This document shows positions 61,012 through 64,000 of a DNA stretch of 64,000 bases, piece after piece. Source of the DNA: Glebionis coronaria. Its lineage: Eukaryota; Streptophyta; Magnoliopsida; Asterales; Asteraceae. The stretch is from the NCBI GenBank assembly GCA_025667525.1, contig CM046881.1, positions 31,914,665 through 31,978,664 on the forward strand, written 5' to 3'. Each line of letters begins with the position of its first letter. Within the stretch, counting starts at the first letter, position 1. The notes under the pieces were generated by a model. The model worked only from the letters and a program-made list of their open reading frames with translations. It did no database searches and was not told the origin of the DNA. The translations under genes and the position numbers were made by a program.

Positions 61012-62232
61012 ATGAGCAGCTTAGCGAGGACATCGAGACGCAGAAAGAACAACAAACCGATCAGACTCGATCTTTCCGAAACACCATTAATCCCATTTAA
61101 ACCCTCATCATCTACCGAAGAAGTTGCTTCAAATGATGACCTTCTGATGGACATCTTGTCCAGATTACCTACCAGATTGCTAGTTCGATCAATGTGTGTA
61201 TCCAAAGAATGGAACACACTGATCCGAAACCCTACTTTCCAAAAACTTCGAAACCCTAATCCTGAACCCCCTTCTGGTCTTTTTATTGCTGTCAGTGCGA
61301 ACCAATACGCAAAATGTGAATTTGTTCCATATGATATTGGCAATCCGATTAAACCTCCTCCCCTAACCCCTAAATTTGATCCAGAAACTAATATTTTTTT
61401 TATTCGGAATGCTGTAAGTGGCCTATTCCTATGTACTGGACAAAGGGGTAAGGATTACATATATAATCCAACTATTAATCGTTTCTCTAAGCTTCCTATA
61501 CGTGATAGTGATTCAAAATTATTATGTATGACCATAGCTTTTGATCCTTCCATATCACCTCACTACAAAATTGTATATGTATATTTTTTAAAAGAAAGGA
61601 TAATCGAGATAAGAGTTTATTCCTCAGAGACTCATACTTGCAAGACTGCATGTAGATTTAATCTTGACTATGATATTTCAAATATTAAAATGGAGTTTAG
61701 GGGTGGTGTTTATTGGAACAATGCTGTCCACTGGGTCTGTGATCATAGATTTTTGTTGTATTTCAATTTTGATAGAGAGTTGGTTCACAAAATATCAACT
61801 CCTTCTGTTAGACAAAATGTGAATTATATATTTGAGTCTCGAGGTCACTTTCTTGATGTTGATATGAATCATCCAATCGATTCAACATTAAAAATTCATG
61901 AGCTGAAGAGAGATTATTCGGAATGGTTTGTGAAATACATTGTTGATTTAAAGGAACTTGGTCGGTCGTTCCCTCGATTATTTAGACGTGGAAGTCCTGT
62001 TGCATTGCAGACCGCTGTTCTGGATCTTGTGTTGGGTGAAAAGGATGACGATTCCTTTTTGGTAGTGGAAATACCATGGACAGTTGTAAGATTCAATTTG
62101 GTATCAAAAACTTTCTACAAGCTCCATGATTTTACTACCTATCCCAATTGTTCTCACCCTATGAAAGGCCAAAGCCCAATTGTACGATGGCCGCTTACTT
62201 ATCAATTCAGGGAGTTTATCTTCAGCTTGTGA
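61012..62232 (+). CDS. F-box protein (At5g07610-like family)
   Basis: The frame from ATG 61012 gives 406 aa; an upstream ATG at 60901 gives 443. A basic N-terminus (RTSRRRKNNK) is followed by an F-box at about residues 40-80 (SNDDLLMDILSRLPTRLLVR, then CVSKEWNTLI). The C-terminal half is a typical plant F-box-associated region with alternating beta-strand motifs (FLCTGQRGKDYIYNPT, TIAFDPSISPHYKIVYV, GGVYWNNAVHWV, LKIHELKRDYSEW). Such proteins join SCF ubiquitin ligases through SKP1 and choose substrates by the C-terminal domain; the target is unknown. The coding exon is uninterrupted and looks intact. Spliced 3'-UTR exons probably follow. Confidence 0.88.
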   Translation: MSSLARTSRRRKNNKPIRLDLSETPLIPFKPSSSTEEVASNDDLLMDILSRLPTRLLVRSMCVSKEWNTLIRNPTFQKLRNPNPEPPSGLFIAVSANQYAKCEFVPYDIGNPIKPPPLTPKFDPETNIFFIRNAVSGLFLCTGQRGKDYIYNPTINRFSKLPIRDSDSKLLCMTIAFDPSISPHYKIVYVYFLKERIIEIRVYSSETHTCKTACRFNLDYDISNIKMEFRGGVYWNNAVHWVCDHRFLLYFNFDRELVHKISTPSVRQNVNYIFESRGHFLDVDMNHPIDSTLKIHELKRDYSEWFVKYIVDLKELGRSFPRLFRRGSPVALQTAVLDLVLGEKDDDSFLVVEIPWTVVRFNLVSKTFYKLHDFTTYPNCSHPMKGQSPIVRWPLTYQFREFIFSL

Positions 62233-64000
62233 TGCATCCATACGTTAGGTATGTTTTTTAGTGATCTTTTTTCTTTGTGATATTTAGTTCCGTTTTATTT
62301 GTACAGCAATTCGTTTTAAGTTAACAAGGATATCTAATTATCAAGATTATAACAAGTTCGTACATGTAAAAACCTGATCATAAATTTATTTGATCAAATA
62401 AATATTACGTTTTCCTAGCTAATCCAAGAATTTGATAGAACCTGGATTTCTTAACTTATGTATTACTGGATATATGTAATTATGTTACAATGTACGTACA
62501 TATATAAGCATACTGTTTTTGGAGTCAACTATCTCGCGCTAACTCTGAATCCAACTTGTTTTGTATTATGTTTTGGTGAGAAGTCTAGCAAATTAAACAT
62601 GTCCCGATAAAATGCAGTGAAGTAAAATACCTGATGACTGTTTTGAATTGTACTTTCACTACACACTTACCGTCATGGAGTTTCTATATAGTAACTAGCT
62701 CTAGCGTATTCAGATATTTTAAAAGAGTATGATTTGATTAATCATCCAAAGAACATCTGAATATTTGAGCATGGGTTTTATAGGTCTACTAATGTTGCTT
62801 CAAGCTGAAGAATGTAAAGGCTTCTAAGTTACGGTGCATCTTATCACATTTTTTAATGTGTAGATATACATATTGGAATGTTCAATTTCATATTTTTAAA
62901 AGGACGTGACGTCTTTTTAATACTGTGTTTGATACCTTCATCTACTTTTTGTTTCAGTTCAAGGAATACTCTCGGGCGCGTTTGATGTATCCATCGTTAG
63001 GTATGTTCTTTGGGTGGTTTTGTGATTGTTAGATTTTAGTCTTTCTTCATCATATCATTGCTCTCGTAGTTCTTACTTTGATTAAATCTACTTATAAACA
63101 GTAGTCTTTCTTGATTTGTAGTATTCAATTCTTCATTAAGATTATACTGTTTTTTTTTCTCGTCACCTTTTATCTCTACTTATCTCTCTGAGGTTGCAAT
63201 TCTTGTCACTCATCTAGCTAGCTCATTGTAACATAAGCCTACAAGTGTAAGTGCATTTACTTATCAATCAATCTTGTACTTACAGTGTCTCACAAAGAAT
63301 ACGTCTCTTTCGGTACTCTCTAGGCTTGTTTTGAGGGGGTCTAATCTGTATCCTAGTTTTAGGTTTGGTGTTCTATAATCACTTTCGTTCTCTTTTTCAC
63401 AAGGAAATTTGGATTAGAAACTAGCAAGGAGCTAGGATTAGATACATGCAAAAGAGAGTGTTATATAGATAACAAAGCCATTCTATCCTTAGAAAAATAG
63501 CTTTCTCAAATCTATTGGAGATCCCATTAAAGATGTATTTCTTTACAACGTTAAGAATGATTTCTTTGCTTTGGCTTTTTTTCACACATGTACGTGGTCT
63601 CATTCTTAAAGGGCCTAAGAATCCAAATAGTTGAATAGAGACCACGACATCGAACACTTTGTATTTCCGGGCTCCTTGCTAGCTATGTTATTGAAAGTTC
63701 TATTTGTCGTGAAATAAAATGTATTTAGCCATATAGTATATTGTAGTTTCTTTTCTTTAAATGACTTGTTCTAGTATAATAGTAATCGTTTATTCTTTTA
63801 GGTTTTGTAATTGAAAAATAATCAGCTGAACTATAATTAGCTGCAACTCAATCTGCAAAACATTAGCTGCACTTCAATGTGGTTAAATTATAATTTTTTG
63901 CATCGAATAAGATTTTGTTATAAGATATATTTTTCCAGTCTATGTTGGAAGTAGTCTGTTACTTTCATTCTAACCTTAATAAAAATTTCTTTGCAAGTTC
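62233..64000. other. F-box 3' region, no further gene
   Basis: AT-rich. It contains the presumed 3'-UTR introns and exon (62958-63000). A 12-base inverted repeat, ctagcaaggagc / gctccttgctag, lies at 63421-63432 and 63671-63682. No other gene seen up to the window end. Confidence 0.4.
62958..63000 (+). other. Probable non-coding 3'-UTR exon of the F-box gene
   Basis: A 43-base segment preceded by 'tttgtttcag' and followed by 'gtatgttc', so both splice sites are good. Its end (tgatgtatccatcgttag|gtatgtt) nearly repeats the end of the coding exon (tgatgcatccatacgttag|gtatgtt at 62230-62255). The coding exon would splice at 62249 to this exon. Confidence 0.45.

Overview
The window is nuclear DNA from a flowering plant, most likely a eudicot. 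Large LTR retrotransposons, a CACTA transposon and MITEs make up most of it, and the host genes are intron-containing. The style of the Tat, Tekay-like and copia repeats would suit an asterid such as Asteraceae, but that is a guess. No bacterial or organellar genes, rRNA, tRNA or CRISPR arrays were seen.

Host genes. (1) A nine-exon DUF676-type serine esterase/lipase-like gene on the minus strand (13208 down to 9369); every junction keeps frame and gives 348 aa. (2) A three-exon secreted HAD acid phosphatase / vegetative-storage-protein-type gene on the plus strand (26249-27359), 268 aa, with a GC-AG second intron. (3) A single-coding-exon F-box gene (61012-62232, 406 aa) with apparent 3'-UTR introns. 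(4) A decayed plant reverse-transcriptase-domain gene (16117-18167), broken by stops, frameshifts and a retroelement insertion.

Layout. 1-4904 and 21086-25980 are near-identical direct copies. They carry a non-autonomous, minus-oriented Ty3/gypsy (Tekay-like) unit with 2.7-kb LTRs and unique flanking DNA. The break geometry fits a tandem duplication of about 21 kb whose first copy lies mostly left of the window. 4905-7660 is a decayed copia-like element, and 9369-13208 is the esterase gene with repeats in intron 1. 14068-14462 is a hAT-like MITE and 16117-18167 the RT pseudogene. 18168-24308 is LTR-B, a short internal region and LTR-C, followed by the acid phosphatase gene. From 28500 on there is a stack of nested elements: a plus-strand copia remnant (29212-30697) is interrupted by a minus-strand copia (30698-36239); that abuts an Athila-like LTR (about 36240-48950); and the LTR is split by an 11.1-kb Tat-clade gypsy element (36645-47764) with a 5-bp target duplication. 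The sequence right of this LTR is interrupted by an 8.4-kb CACTA transposon (49196-57581), which itself holds two MITEs and an inverted-repeat segment. 57812-60572 is a long-terminal-inverted-repeat element packed with the palindrome ATCATATATGAT. The F-box gene follows.

The most interesting items are the tandem-duplication geometry, a spliced antisense gene inside the Tat element with its own TATA box, the palindrome array in the long-TIR element, and a three-copy MITE family with 8-bp target duplications. Coordinates of introns and repeat ends were read by eye; no alignment or database search was run.
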